Source: Pseudomonadota bacterium
GTDB lineage: Bacteria; Pseudomonadota; Gammaproteobacteria; Burkholderiales; Gallionellaceae
NCBI GenBank assembly: GCA_021782365.1
Contig: JAJXVB010000003.1
Span: 1 to 64,000 of the forward strand
Length of the DNA: 64,000 nt
Direction of reading: 5' to 3'
Below the pieces are notes generated by a model, which was not told the DNA's origin, did no database searches, and saw only the letters and a program-made list of their open reading frames with translations. The position numbers and the translations under genes are program-made. Of this stretch, positions 49,181 through 60,889 are shown piece by piece. The stretch's first letter is position 1. Each line of letters begins with the position of its first letter.

Positions 49181-49246
49181 GGATTGAGGAGTGAGGATTG
49201 AGATAAAAGCGGGACAACGGGTTTTTCTCGATCCTCATTCCTCAAG
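49181..49246. repeat. Hairpin element of GGATTGA heptamers after ftsK
   Basis: GGATTGA, GGAGTGA and GGATTGA stand in tandem at 49181-49201. Their complement returns at 49227-49245, so 49184-49202 pairs with 49227-49245 over 19 bases with two mismatches (both G-T capable), loop 24 bases. The same heptamer builds the hairpin at 59037-59092. It could end the ftsK transcript or be a small mobile palindromic repeat. Confidence 0.7.
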
Positions 49247-49271
49247 CCACGAATTGATATAAAGGAAAGCG

Positions 49272-49886
49272 ATGAGATATTTTTTTGCAGCAGTAGTGTT
49301 GATCCTCGCGCCGTTGACTGCCCATGCGGCGGCGATCGAGAAGCTCAGGGCCTTCATCGCGGCGACGCATTCTGCTCAGGCCGATTTCACCCAGGATGTG
49401 CTGGACCAGAATGGCAAGCGTATCCAGAGCGCGGCAGGCGTGATGCAGTTCCAGCGGCCCGGAAAATTCCGCTGGACTTACCAGAAACCGTATGAACAAA
49501 TCATCGTCGGAGACGGCCATAAGTTCTGGCTCTACGACAAGGACCTGAACCAGGTGACGGTGAAGAGCCTGGATGCGGCCCTGGGCAGCAGCCCCGCGGC
49601 ATTGCTTGCCGGAAGCAACGAGATCGAGAAGGGATTTTCGCTCAGGGAGAGCGGAACCCGCGAAGGATTGGAATGGCTGGAAGCCAAACCCAGGAGTCAG
49701 GACAGCAGTTTCTCTTCCGTCTACATGGGTTTCAACGACAAGGCGAACCTTGTCGTGATGGAGCTCGACGATGCGTTTGGCCACAAGACGGTGTTGCGCT
49801 TTTCAGGGATGCAGATGAATCCGAAACTGTCCGCCAGACAGTTCGAGTTTTCGCCGCCGGAAGGCGCGGACGTGGTCGGCGAGTGA
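49272..49886 (+). CDS. lolA: Outer-membrane lipoprotein carrier protein LolA
   Basis: LolA ferries lipoproteins from the inner membrane LolCDE complex to LolB. The 204-residue product starts with a signal peptide (MRYFFAAVVLILAPLTAHA, cleaved before AIEKLR) and has the LolA segments AQADFTQDVLDQNGKRIQSAAG, FQRPGKFRWTYQKPYEQIIVGDG and LWLYDKDLNQVTV-like FWLYDKDLNQVTVKSLD. AAAGGAAAG precedes the ATG. The ftsK-lolA-rarA-serS order is common in proteobacteria. Confidence 0.95.
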   Translation: MRYFFAAVVLILAPLTAHAAAIEKLRAFIAATHSAQADFTQDVLDQNGKRIQSAAGVMQFQRPGKFRWTYQKPYEQIIVGDGHKFWLYDKDLNQVTVKSLDAALGSSPAALLAGSNEIEKGFSLRESGTREGLEWLEAKPRSQDSSFSSVYMGFNDKANLVVMELDDAFGHKTVLRFSGMQMNPKLSARQFEFSPPEGADVVGE

Positions 49887-49887
49887 C

Positions 49888-52499
<2,612 letters not shown>

Positions 52500-52500
52500 T

Positions 52501-53964
52501 CTAGCGGGCCAGGGAATACGAAGCGAGATCTTCGTGTGAGGGTGTCTGCGGTTTGATGCGCAGCGCGAAGGCCGGGTTGCTCTTCTTGCTGACCAGCTGA
52601 TAATCGTGCCGCACCGCATCGTCAGGCTGCCCCGTCAGCCTTGACAGCATGTCGTAGTACGCGCGGATGTTTTCGACGAAGACAACTGCCTCGCCTCCGC
52701 GCGCATAGCCGTGCTTGAGGTTGTCGAAATACTGGGGGTTGCTGAGATTGGGCAACCATTTTTTGACGTCCACCCAGGCGTCCGCATCCCCCCCCTGGCG
52801 CTGGGTCAACACGCGCGCATCCTCGATGTGTCCCTGTCCCTGGTTGTAGGCGGAAAGCGCAAGCCAGGTGAGCTCGGGTTCCTTGATGTGCTGGGGCAAT
52901 TCCTTCTTGATCAGTTCCAGATATTTCGCGCCAGCCATAATGCTTTCGCGCGGATCGAGACGGTTGTCGACGCCCATACGGTCCGCCGTCGTCTCGGTCA
53001 GCATCATCATGCCGCGCACGTTGGTATAGGATGTGGCGAGCGGATTCCAGTGAGACTCCTGATAGGCGATCGCCGCGATCAGACGCCAGTCCTCGTTGAC
53101 CGCCTTGCCTGCCTCCTCGAAGTATGCGCGGAATTTGGGCAGCGTCTTGTTCGTTTGCACGATGAATTCTGCCGCATCGAGAGGCGCCAGCCTGTCATTG
53201 TGTCCGTAGTAGCGATCCAGCAGCTTGTTGAGTTCGTCGTTGTTTGCGATCGTCGAGAAGAACTGCTCGGTGTCGGAGATCAACTCGTTGTCCGCATTGG
53301 CAGGGAATGCCCAGGCGATCGGCGCAGGCTTGCCGACATCGAAGGCCACAGCCAGATTCGGGTAGAAGTTGTTCATCTGTTCTATCTGTTCGTGGTTGGC
53401 GAGCGTGTAGTCGAGGTCTCCCTGTGCTACTTCCTTCAGCAGGTCCTCGACCGTCTCCTTCGTGCGCGACTCCCATGTGAGGCCTGGAATCTGCTGGCGC
53501 AATTGGATCAGCGTCTTCTCGTGATTGGATCCCGCCACCACGGCGATACGGTGGCCGACCAGATCTTCCAGCTTGAGCGGGGTCGGCTGGTTCTCGTTGA
53601 AGGCAACCTGTTCATGCACGGTCAGATAGGCGGGGCCATAGAGCAGGCCGGCGGATTTCTGGTCAAGCCTGAATCCGGAAGCGGATAAGTGCGCCTGATG
53701 GCTGTTCAGCATCGTCTCTATCTTGTCTGCGGGAACCAGCACGATCTTGATCGGAACATGGAGATAGTCGGCAAACTGCTGGGCAAGCTGCTTCGAGAAT
53801 TCCTCGTCGGACAGCGTAGTGTCCTGCGCTACGAGCGCGACCAGCTCCTTGTGCCAGGAGGGCAGCAAAAAGGCCGGCTTGCTTATATGCATATAGCCGA
53901 ACAGCATCAGCGACAGGAAGACGCCGATTTGCAGCAGCCTGATCAAGAAAATATGTTTGCGCAT
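52501..53964 (-). CDS. mltF: Membrane-bound lytic murein transglycosylase, MltF-like
   Basis: MltF-type enzymes cut peptidoglycan to 1,6-anhydro products. The protein has a short N-terminal hydrophobic anchor (HIFLIRLLQIGVFLSLMLFG), a solute-binding-like domain (about 35-265) and a C-terminal SLT domain with catalytic Glu303 in IAAIAYQESHWNPLATSYTNVRGMMMLT and LALSAYNQGQGHIEDA. The ATG at 53964 (487 residues) is preferred to the GTG at 53979. It is divergent from tRNA-Ser and converges on serS. There is no lipobox Cys, so the anchor is a signal-anchor helix. Confidence 0.9.
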   Translation of the reverse strand: MRKHIFLIRLLQIGVFLSLMLFGYMHISKPAFLLPSWHKELVALVAQDTTLSDEEFSKQLAQQFADYLHVPIKIVLVPADKIETMLNSHQAHLSASGFRLDQKSAGLLYGPAYLTVHEQVAFNENQPTPLKLEDLVGHRIAVVAGSNHEKTLIQLRQQIPGLTWESRTKETVEDLLKEVAQGDLDYTLANHEQIEQMNNFYPNLAVAFDVGKPAPIAWAFPANADNELISDTEQFFSTIANNDELNKLLDRYYGHNDRLAPLDAAEFIVQTNKTLPKFRAYFEEAGKAVNEDWRLIAAIAYQESHWNPLATSYTNVRGMMMLTETTADRMGVDNRLDPRESIMAGAKYLELIKKELPQHIKEPELTWLALSAYNQGQGHIEDARVLTQRQGGDADAWVDVKKWLPNLSNPQYFDNLKHGYARGGEAVVFVENIRAYYDMLSRLTGQPDDAVRHDYQLVSKKSNPAFALRIKPQTPSHEDLASYSLAR

Positions 53965-54012
53965 GTCAATATTCTGCACGAAATTGCATCTTGCTGGTAG
54001 AATGCGCGGTTC

Positions 54013-54103
<91 letters not shown>

Positions 54104-54228
54104 TATGCGTTGTATTTGTGCGCGCTTCAAGCAGTATTCCTAAAATTCTCCACGATCTTTCCCATTGTTTGATTCTCGCTTCATGCGGTCTTGCATGTTC
54201 GGCGCTTCATGCCGCATCTGGTCCGGGT

Positions 54229-55104
54229 TCAGCCATCCTTTGACAGCAGCCTGCGCATCATCTGTGCGGACTGATTGACATAGCTTCCGCCGAACATGTT
54301 CGCGTGGTTCAGGATGTGATAGAGATTGTATAGATCGCGGCGCGATGCATATCCATCATCCAGAGGAAAGCTCGCGCGATATGCGGCGTAAAAGTCTGAA
54401 GAAAATCCGCCGAAAAGTTCCGTCATCGCGAGGTCGCATTCTCGGTCGCCGTAGTACACGGCAGGGTCGAAGATCACAGGGGTGCCGTCAGGAAGATAAG
54501 CGTGGTTTCCACCCCAAAGATCCCCATGCAGCAGCGACGGGGAAGGTTCATAGTTTGCAAAGAAACGGGGTAGGGCCTCGAGCAGCCTCTCACCCAAATC
54601 TTGCAATCCAAGACCGTTCTGCTTTGCGAGCCTTAGCTGGAATCCGATCCTGCGCTCGTTCAGGAATGAGATCCAGTCGTCCATCCAGGCATTGGGCTGC
54701 ACCGTCGTGCCGATATGGTTGTCCTGTGCAAAGCCGAACCGATCGGAAGTGGAGCGATGCATGGAAGCCAGTTGCTCGCCAAGCCTTCTTGCATTGCCGT
54801 GAGGCTGAAGCTCCAGATATTCCAGGACCAGAAAGCTATGGCGCGACGTCTTGCCGTGCGCGATGACGCCCGGCACGCGCAGCGTGCGGGTTTCAAAGAT
54901 TGCATGAAGCCCTGTTACTTCAGAGAGCAGGATGGGGTATTTCACGGCCTCGTTGAGTTTCAGGAAAAACCGTCTGCCGTCCTTGCCTTCTATGAGCAGC
55001 GTCTGGTTGATGTAGCCGCCGCTGGTCGGGACCTGGCGCGCGAATTCGAAGGGCCGGGCCGTTGCCGACGCAATGGATGCGGCGATAGCGGCCCAGTCGT
55101 CCAC
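54229..55104 (-). CDS. Fructosamine-3-kinase family protein
   Basis: A 291-residue kinase-fold protein of the FN3K/YniA family, which phosphorylates sugar amines on glycated proteins or small ketoamines for deglycation. Landmarks are the ATP-loop region GRRFFLKLNEA, the catalytic LLHGDLWGGNHAYLPDGTPVIFDPAVYYGDRECDLAM and a C-terminal LYNLYHILNHANMFGGSYV. It lies six bases before the start of... downstream of the PfkB-type gene on the same strand, so the two may be co-transcribed. Confidence 0.9.
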   Translation of the reverse strand: MDDWAAIAASIASATARPFEFARQVPTSGGYINQTLLIEGKDGRRFFLKLNEAVKYPILLSEVTGLHAIFETRTLRVPGVIAHGKTSRHSFLVLEYLELQPHGNARRLGEQLASMHRSTSDRFGFAQDNHIGTTVQPNAWMDDWISFLNERRIGFQLRLAKQNGLGLQDLGERLLEALPRFFANYEPSPSLLHGDLWGGNHAYLPDGTPVIFDPAVYYGDRECDLAMTELFGGFSSDFYAAYRASFPLDDGYASRRDLYNLYHILNHANMFGGSYVNQSAQMMRRLLSKDG

Positions 55105-55110
55105 TGAAGC

Positions 55111-56052
55111 TTAGAGCAGTTCTATCCTGAAACCGAAGTGATGCTTGAACTGATCCCTGATCTCGTCACGGGTGGGCGCATGATTCTGTCCGCCGCGGCT
55201 TGCGATCTTGATCGAGCCCATCAGGGACGCGAGCCTTCCCGTGGTCTCCCATTCCCAGCCGCGCTGTATGCCATAAAGGAGACCTGCGCGATATGCGTCG
55301 CCGCAGCCGGTAGGGTCCACCACGGAGGCGGGCTTGGGCGTGGGGATGGCGATTTCCTTGCCTTCGGCATGTATCATCGATCCGTCCGCGCCCAGGGTTA
55401 CGATCAGCGCATCCACCATCCTCGCGATCTCGGAAAGGCTCTTTCCGGTTTTCTCCTGCAGCAGCTTCGCCTCGTAATCGTTCACCGTCACATAGGTCGC
55501 CTGGTCGATGAAGTTAAGAAGCTCCTTGCCCGAGAACATCGGCATGCCCTGGCCGGGATCGAACACGAAGGGTATGCCGGATTCGGCGAACTGTTCTGCG
55601 TGCTCTAACATGCCGTCCCTTCCGTCCGGAGAGACGATGCCCAGCGTGACATCCTTCGCGTCTGCGACCTTGTTCCGTTCGGAGTAACCCATCGCGCCCG
55701 GATGAAAAGCAGTGATCTGGTTGTCGTCCAGGTCCGTCGTGATGAAGGCCTGTCCCGTGAAGGTGTCAGGCACATGGCGGATGTGGGTCTGCGCGATGGA
55801 GAGCTTCTCGAGGCGCTTCGCATAGGGCGCGAAGTCGTCGCCCACGGTCGCCATGATGAGCGGGTTGCCGCCCAGGAGGTTCAGGTTGTACGCGATGTTG
55901 CCGGCACACCCGCCGTATTCGCGGCGCATCTCAGGCACCAAAAACGCGACGTTCAGTATGTGGATCTGTTCGGGCAGTATGTGCTTCTTGAAATGGTCCT
56001 TGAACACCATGATGGTGTCGTAGGCCATCGAACCGCAGATGAGAGTCTTCAT
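55111..56052 (-). CDS. PfkB-family carbohydrate/nucleoside kinase
   Basis: A 313-residue ribokinase-fold protein with the N-terminal YGGCAGNIAYNLNLLGG substrate signature and the C-terminal VDPTGCGDAYRAGLLYG with the catalytic Asp of GxGD. MKTLICGSMAYDTIM at the start and VVDPTGCGDAYRAG resemble annotated adenosine kinase-like or sugar kinases; the actual substrate is not clear. It precedes the fructosamine-kinase-like gene by six bases, which hints at a shared role in sugar-adduct or nucleoside metabolism. Confidence 0.9.
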   Translation of the reverse strand: MKTLICGSMAYDTIMVFKDHFKKHILPEQIHILNVAFLVPEMRREYGGCAGNIAYNLNLLGGNPLIMATVGDDFAPYAKRLEKLSIAQTHIRHVPDTFTGQAFITTDLDDNQITAFHPGAMGYSERNKVADAKDVTLGIVSPDGRDGMLEHAEQFAESGIPFVFDPGQGMPMFSGKELLNFIDQATYVTVNDYEAKLLQEKTGKSLSEIARMVDALIVTLGADGSMIHAEGKEIAIPTPKPASVVDPTGCGDAYRAGLLYGIQRGWEWETTGRLASLMGSIKIASRGGQNHAPTRDEIRDQFKHHFGFRIELL

Positions 56053-56146
56053 GTCGTTATCCCGTGGTTGATTGATGCGCTGACCGCGTGATTATAGCCT
56101 CCAATCGCCCGGGAGGCGCGTGTCTGCTTGCGGACACGCGGGCTTG

Positions 56147-58993
56147 TTACATGTAGCTTTCGATCGGCGGGCAGGAGCAGATCAGGTTCTTGTCGCCATA
56201 CACATTGTCGACTCGCGAAACCGACGGCCAGAACTTGTTCTCTTTTACCCATGCCAGGGGGAATGCGGCCTGCTCGCGGGTGTAGCTCCTGTTCCAGTCG
56301 CTCGTCACGACGACCTTTGCGGTGTGGGGCGCATGCTTGATCACATTGTCCTTCCTGTCCGCGCGTCCTGCAGCGATCTCGTCTATCTCATTTCTGATCG
56401 CGATCATCGCCTCGATAAAGCGGTCTAGCTCTGCCTTCGATTCGCTCTCGGTCGGCTCGACCATCAGGGTGTCCACTACGGGGAAAGAAGTGGTGGGCGC
56501 ATGGAAGCCGAAGTCCATCAGGCGCTTGGCGATGTCTGCGACCTCGATTCCCGCATCGCGCTTGAAGGGCATGCAGTTCAGGATCATCTCGTGCGCGCAT
56601 CTGCCGTTGCTTCCGACATAAAGGGTCGAGTAGTGATCCTTCAAGGATTCCTTGATGTAGTTCGCATTCAGGATCGCCATGCGCGTGGCTTGAGCGAGCC
56701 CTTCGCCACCCATCATCTTGATGTACCCGTAGGAGACGAGAAGGATCAGTGCGCTGCCGTAGGGAGCCGCTGACACCGCATGTATGCCCTGGTCGCCCCC
56801 GGTCCTGATCACGGAATGCGAAGGCAGGAAGGGGGCCAGATGGGCCGCGACTCCGATCGGGCCGGCGCCGGGTCCGCCGCCGCCGTGAGGGATCGCGAAG
56901 GTCTTGTGCAGGTTCAGATGGCATACGTCCGCGCCGATGTTGCCGGGGCTCGTCAATCCGACCTGGGCGTTCATGTTCGCGCCGTCCATGTAGACCTGGC
57001 CGCCGTGCTCGTGAACGATGCGCGTGATGTCCATGATGGATTCCTCGTACACGCCGTGCGTGCTGGGATAGGTCACCATCAGGCAGGAAAGATCCTTGCT
57101 GTGCAATTCGGCCTTTTCGCGCAGGTCATCAACGTCGATGTTGCCGTTCTTGTCGCACTTCACCACGACGATGTTCATGCCGCACATCGCAGCGCTTGCG
57201 GGATTGGTGCCGTGCGCGGAGGAAGGGATCAGCGCGACGTTGCGGTTTCCTTCGCCGCGCGAGCGGTGATAGGCCTGTATCACAAGAAGCCCCGCATATT
57301 CGCCCTGGGCGCCGCTGTTGGGCTGGAAGCTCATCTGCGCGAATCCCGTGATCTCGGACAATGCGGCATCGAGTCCTGAGATGACTTCCTGGAAACCCTG
57401 GGCCTGCTCGACCGGAACGAACGGGTGAAGGTTTGCAAAACCAGGCCAGGTCAGCGGCAGGAGCTCCGCCGCGGCATTGAGCTTCATCGTGCAGGAACCC
57501 AGCGCGATCATCGAGTGGGTCAGGGAAAGGTCCTTGTTCTCCAGCCTCTTGATGTAGCGCATCATCGCGGTTTCGGAATGATGGGTATTGAAAACCGGGT
57601 GGGCAAGTATCGCGGACCTTCTCTTTTCGATGCGCATGGGCTGAACTGCCAGCCTGGGCTCGGCGAGGGTGGGCGATGGCTTGCCTGCGGCCTTCGCGAA
57701 CACCGAAAGGATCGTATTGAGATCTTCAACCGATGTGGTCTGGTCGAGAGATATGCCAAGACCGTCGCTGCTGTAGCGGAAGTTGATTCCGGCCGATTCG
57801 GCGAACGCATGTATCTTCACGTTATCCGTGTGCAAAAGGTGCAGCGTGTCGAAGAAATTATCAAAGGCGATCTGGTAACCCAGCTTCTTCAGCTCGTCTG
57901 CGAGCAGCGATGCGGAAAGATGGACTCTCGTTGCGATGCCCTCCAGGCCTGAAGGCCCGTGATACACGGCATACATGCCGGCCATGATCGCGAGCAGGGC
58001 CTGTGCCGTGCAGATGTTGGAGGTGGCCTTCTCGCGGCGGATGTGCTGTTCCCGGGTCTGCAACGCCATGCGCAGCGCGGGATTGCCTTCCGCATCGACC
58101 GATACGCCGATGATGCGTCCGGGCATGGAGCGCTTGTATGCGTCGCGGCACGCAAAGTATGCGGCATGGGGGCCGCCGTAACCCATCGGCACGCCGAAGC
58201 GCTGGCTGGATCCGAACACGACGTCCGCTCCCCATTCTCCGGGAGGCGTGAGCAGGACGAGGCTCAATATGTCTGCCGCAACCGCGATGTTCATGCCGTG
58301 CTGCTTTGCGCGATCGACGAATTCGCGATAGTCGTGCACTGCGCCGTTGGCCGTCGGATATTGAAGCAGGGCGCCATACATCGAGTCATTGAAAGTGACG
58401 GTCCTGAAGTCGCCTATCACGAGCTCTATGCCCAGCGGCTTTGAGCGGGTCTTCAAAAGCTCTATGGTCTGCGGGAAGCATTCGTGCGAGACGAAGAAAG
58501 TGTTCTTGTGCGAAGCGTTGTGCGCGCGAAGGCCATGCAGCATGGTCATCGCCTCTGCCGCGGCGGTCGCCTCGTCGAGAAGCGATGCGTTGGCGATCTC
58601 CATTCCGGTTAGATCGGTCACCATGGTCTGGAAATTCAGCAGCGCTTCCATGCGGCCCTGGGCGATTTCCGCCTGATAGGGGGTATAGGCGGTATACCAG
58701 CCCGGATTTTCGAGGACGTTGCGCTGTATCACCGGCGGCAAGATGGTGTCGTAGTAGCCAAGCCCGATGTAAGTCTTGAAGAGCTTGTTCTTGGCTGCGA
58801 CTCCCCTCAGATGGGAAAGGTATTCGTGCTCGGTCATTCCGTCCGGAAGATCGAGGGGCTTCTTGAGCCGGATCGCCTGAGGGATGGTCTGGTCGATCAG
58901 CGCGTCCAGAGAGGGCGCATCGATCTTCTTCAGCATGTCCTGAATGTCTTTTGAGGAGGGGCCGTTGTGGCGGTTTACAAATTGGTCGGTCAT
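56147..58993 (-). CDS. gcvP: Glycine dehydrogenase (decarboxylating), P-protein
   Basis: GcvP decarboxylates glycine and passes the aminomethyl group to lipoyl-GcvH. The 948-residue single-chain form has both halves: N-terminal [22 protein letters not shown] and C-terminal [26 protein letters not shown], with PLP lysine Lys697 in [16 protein letters not shown]. It is the last gene of gcvT-H-P, separated from gcvH by a 105-base gap carrying a hairpin element. Confidence 0.98.
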   Translation of the reverse strand: MTDQFVNRHNGPSSKDIQDMLKKIDAPSLDALIDQTIPQAIRLKKPLDLPDGMTEHEYLSHLRGVAAKNKLFKTYIGLGYYDTILPPVIQRNVLENPGWYTAYTPYQAEIAQGRMEALLNFQTMVTDLTGMEIANASLLDEATAAAEAMTMLHGLRAHNASHKNTFFVSHECFPQTIELLKTRSKPLGIELVIGDFRTVTFNDSMYGALLQYPTANGAVHDYREFVDRAKQHGMNIAVAADILSLVLLTPPGEWGADVVFGSSQRFGVPMGYGGPHAAYFACRDAYKRSMPGRIIGVSVDAEGNPALRMALQTREQHIRREKATSNICTAQALLAIMAGMYAVYHGPSGLEGIATRVHLSASLLADELKKLGYQIAFDNFFDTLHLLHTDNVKIHAFAESAGINFRYSSDGLGISLDQTTSVEDLNTILSVFAKAAGKPSPTLAEPRLAVQPMRIEKRRSAILAHPVFNTHHSETAMMRYIKRLENKDLSLTHSMIALGSCTMKLNAAAELLPLTWPGFANLHPFVPVEQAQGFQEVISGLDAALSEITGFAQMSFQPNSGAQGEYAGLLVIQAYHRSRGEGNRNVALIPSSAHGTNPASAAMCGMNIVVVKCDKNGNIDVDDLREKAELHSKDLSCLMVTYPSTHGVYEESIMDITRIVHEHGGQVYMDGANMNAQVGLTSPGNIGADVCHLNLHKTFAIPHGGGGPGAGPIGVAAHLAPFLPSHSVIRTGGDQGIHAVSAAPYGSALILLVSYGYIKMMGGEGLAQATRMAILNANYIKESLKDHYSTLYVGSNGRCAHEMILNCMPFKRDAGIEVADIAKRLMDFGFHAPTTSFPVVDTLMVEPTESESKAELDRFIEAMIAIRNEIDEIAAGRADRKDNVIKHAPHTAKVVVTSDWNRSYTREQAAFPLAWVKENKFWPSVSRVDNVYGDKNLICSCPPIESYM

Positions 58994-59036
58994 AGAATCG
59001 GGAAATTTGGATTGGGTATCGAGAACTTAGGGTCTA

Positions 59037-59092
59037 GGATTCAGGATATTGATAGCGGTGCTTCCAATTCCGCTATCCTCAATCCTCAATCC
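59037..59092. repeat. Hairpin element of GGATTGA heptamers between gcvH and gcvP
   Basis: On the minus strand GGATTGAGGATTGAGGATAGCGG (59092-59070) is followed by an imperfect inverse copy (plus-strand 59037-59058). The core GATAGCGG/CCGCTATC (59051-59058, 59070-59077) pairs perfectly around 11 bases, the outer part only partly. It shares the GGATTGA units with the element at 49181. It may stabilise or attenuate between gcvH and gcvP. Confidence 0.65.
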
Positions 59093-59098
59093 TGTCTT

Positions 59099-59488
59099 TC
59101 AATGAGCTTCGCTGTCGACGAATGTCTGATATGCCGCGGCGTCCATCAGCGCGCTGACATCGCCAGGATTGTCTGGTTTCATTTTGAACATCCACGCCGC
59201 ATAAGGATCCTGGTTGATGGATTCAGGGCTGCCATCCAGTTCCGAGTTGGCTTCGGTGACCGTGCCTGCGACTGGCGCATAAACGTCTGCTGCCGCCTTC
59301 ACCGATTCCACCACCGCGCATTCCTCGCGCGCATCGAGATGGCGCCCGACTGCCGGGGCTTCGACGAAGACCATGTCGCCCAGCAATTCCTGCGCATGCT
59401 GGGTGATGCCTATGCTGACCGTGCCGTCCGCCTCGGTCCTGACCCATTCGTGGGAGGCCGTGTACTTCAGATTTTCCGGGTTGCTCAT
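59099..59488 (-). CDS. gcvH: Glycine cleavage system H protein
   Basis: GcvH carries the lipoyl arm that shuttles between P, T and L proteins. The 129-residue protein has the start [17 protein letters not shown] and lipoylated Lys64 in [19 protein letters not shown]. Length is standard. AAGGAGAAAC lies before the ATG; gcvT is 32 bases upstream. The L-protein (lpd) is not in the window and must be supplied elsewhere. Confidence 0.98.
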   Translation of the reverse strand: MSNPENLKYTASHEWVRTEADGTVSIGITQHAQELLGDMVFVEAPAVGRHLDAREECAVVESVKAAADVYAPVAGTVTEANSELDGSPESINQDPYAAWMFKMKPDNPGDVSALMDAAAYQTFVDSEAH

Positions 59489-59520
59489 TTTGTTTCTCCT
59501 TGTGTAGAGTTATTCTAAAT

Positions 59521-60606
59521 TCAGATCAGGCCCTTGCCATTTCTTGCGAAAGGGTACTTTACCACCTGCGCGTTGAGCATCTTGTCGCGCACCGACACCT
59601 GGACCATGTCGCCGACGGCAACGCCGGACGGCACGCGTGCCAGCGCGATGGATTTTTCAAGTGTGGGCGAAAAGCTGCCGCTCGTGATCTCGCCTTCTCC
59701 GTGCGTTGTGTGCACCTTCTGGTGGCCGCGCAATACGCCGCGGTCCGTGAGCAGAAGCCCTGCCAGTTTTCTTGTCGGAGGATGGGCGAGTAGGGCTGCC
59801 TTGCCGATGAAGTTGCGCTCGCTCTTGAGATCCACTGTCCACGCGAGGCCGGACTCGAGCGGATTGACCGTTTCGTCCATGTCCTGCCCGTATAGGTTCA
59901 TGCCTGCCTCCAATCTCAGCGTGTCCCTTGCGCCAAGGCCGATGGGCTTGACGCCCTTTTCCGCGAGACTCGCCCAGAAGAAGGGCGCCGCCTTGACGGG
60001 AATCATGATTTCGAAACCGTCTTCTCCCGTGTAGCCCGTGCGGGCGATGAACATCTCGCCCATCTCAACCGCGCTGAATGGGACCAGATTCCTGGAGAGC
60101 TCCTCGCTTCCCGGCATCGCTTCCCATACCTTTGCGCGCGCGTTCGGGCCCTGAATCGCGATCATCGCGAGATCTTCCCTGGGCGTGATGGTGAGGTTGG
60201 GCGCATGGGACGCTGCCTGTTCCTTCATCCATGCGATGTCCTTGTCCGCGGTGCCAGCGTTGACCACGATGCGGAACCAGGTCTCATTCATGAAATAGAT
60301 GATCAGGTCGTCTATCACGCCGCCATCCGGGCGCAGCATGGTCGAGTAGAGCGCCTTGCCGGGCGTGGTGAGCTTGTCTGCATTGTTGGCCAGGAGGTAG
60401 CGCAGGAAGGCGCGCACGCCTTCTCCCTTCATGTCCACCACGCGCATGTGGGAGACGTCGAACATGCCGCAGTCGCGGCGCACCTGATGGTGCTCGTCGA
60501 TCTGGGAGCCGTAGTTGACCGGCATGTCCCAGCCGCCGAAATCCACCATTTTTGCGCCCATCGCGCGGTGTGCTGCGTTGAGGGGGGTTTGCTTGAGAGT
60601 CGTCAT
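59521..60606 (-). CDS. gcvT: Aminomethyltransferase, glycine cleavage T-protein
   Basis: GcvT transfers the methylene group from GcvH to tetrahydrofolate, releasing ammonia. The 361-residue protein has the folate-binding start [39 protein letters not shown] and [18 protein letters not shown] plus [27 protein letters not shown] lies seven bases before the ATG. Its expression should be governed by the glycine riboswitch directly upstream. Confidence 0.98.
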   Translation of the reverse strand: MTTLKQTPLNAAHRAMGAKMVDFGGWDMPVNYGSQIDEHHQVRRDCGMFDVSHMRVVDMKGEGVRAFLRYLLANNADKLTTPGKALYSTMLRPDGGVIDDLIIYFMNETWFRIVVNAGTADKDIAWMKEQAASHAPNLTITPREDLAMIAIQGPNARAKVWEAMPGSEELSRNLVPFSAVEMGEMFIARTGYTGEDGFEIMIPVKAAPFFWASLAEKGVKPIGLGARDTLRLEAGMNLYGQDMDETVNPLESGLAWTVDLKSERNFIGKAALLAHPPTRKLAGLLLTDRGVLRGHQKVHTTHGEGEITSGSFSPTLEKSIALARVPSGVAVGDMVQVSVRDKMLNAQVVKYPFARNGKGLI

Positions 60607-60622
60607 GTTGCCTTCCGAAAAT

Positions 60623-60654
60623 AAAAAAGGCGCTGCACGACATCGCGCAGCGCC
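60623..60654 (-). terminator. Intrinsic terminator of the glycine riboswitch
   Basis: On the minus strand GGCGCTGC/GCAGCGCC (60654-60647 and 60636-60629) forms an 8-base stem and is followed by a six-base T-run (plus-strand A-run 60623-60628). It stands between the second glycine aptamer and the gcvT ribosome-binding site, so it is the probable expression platform, opened when glycine is bound. Confidence 0.88.
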
Positions 60655-60836
60655 CCATCTGTCCTCGGTACCTGAGAGATTACAAACGGATTGCGTTCGC
60701 GTGCCCCTTCGGTGGCAGGTTTTGGCCTGCGCTCTCCAGATTTGCCTGTGCCAACAGTTCTTTTGCCTGAGCGGTTGCGGGTGTTGCGCCTTCGGCGGTG
60801 GACGGCGTCCACGCTCTCCCGTTGGTCTGAACGGCG
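60655..60836 (-). ncRNA. Tandem glycine riboswitch of the gcv operon
   Basis: Two aptamers with the typical glycine-riboswitch core stand in tandem on the minus strand. Aptamer I (about 60825-60751) has P1 pairing CCAAC/GTTGG and the core blocks GGGAGAGCG, CCGAAGGCGC and CTCAGGCAAAA. Aptamer II (about 60741-60657) has P1 ATCTG/CAGAT, CTGGAGAGCGCAGG, CCGAAGGGGC and CTCTCAGGTACCGAGGACAG. The terminator at 60623-60654 follows directly. Glycine should raise gcvT-H-P expression. Confidence 0.95.
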
Positions 60837-60842
60837 GTGCGG

Positions 60843-60871
60843 ATTATGCGGTATAGCGCAAAAGCTGGCAA
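60843..60871 (-). promoter_or_regulatory. Sigma70-type promoter of the gcv operon
   Basis: On the minus strand TTGCCA (60871-60866) and CATAAT (60848-60843) are 17 bases apart. Transcription would start near 60836, just before the first glycine aptamer, 18 bases after the gatB stop. Position relative to the riboswitch makes this promoter likely. Confidence 0.75.
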
Positions 60872-60889
60872 CTTTTTCGCTGTCCGCTG

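Noticed and set aside
49181-49246. CRISPR-like repeat array
   Set aside because: Units are 7 bases long and arranged as one hairpin, with no spacers and no cas genes.
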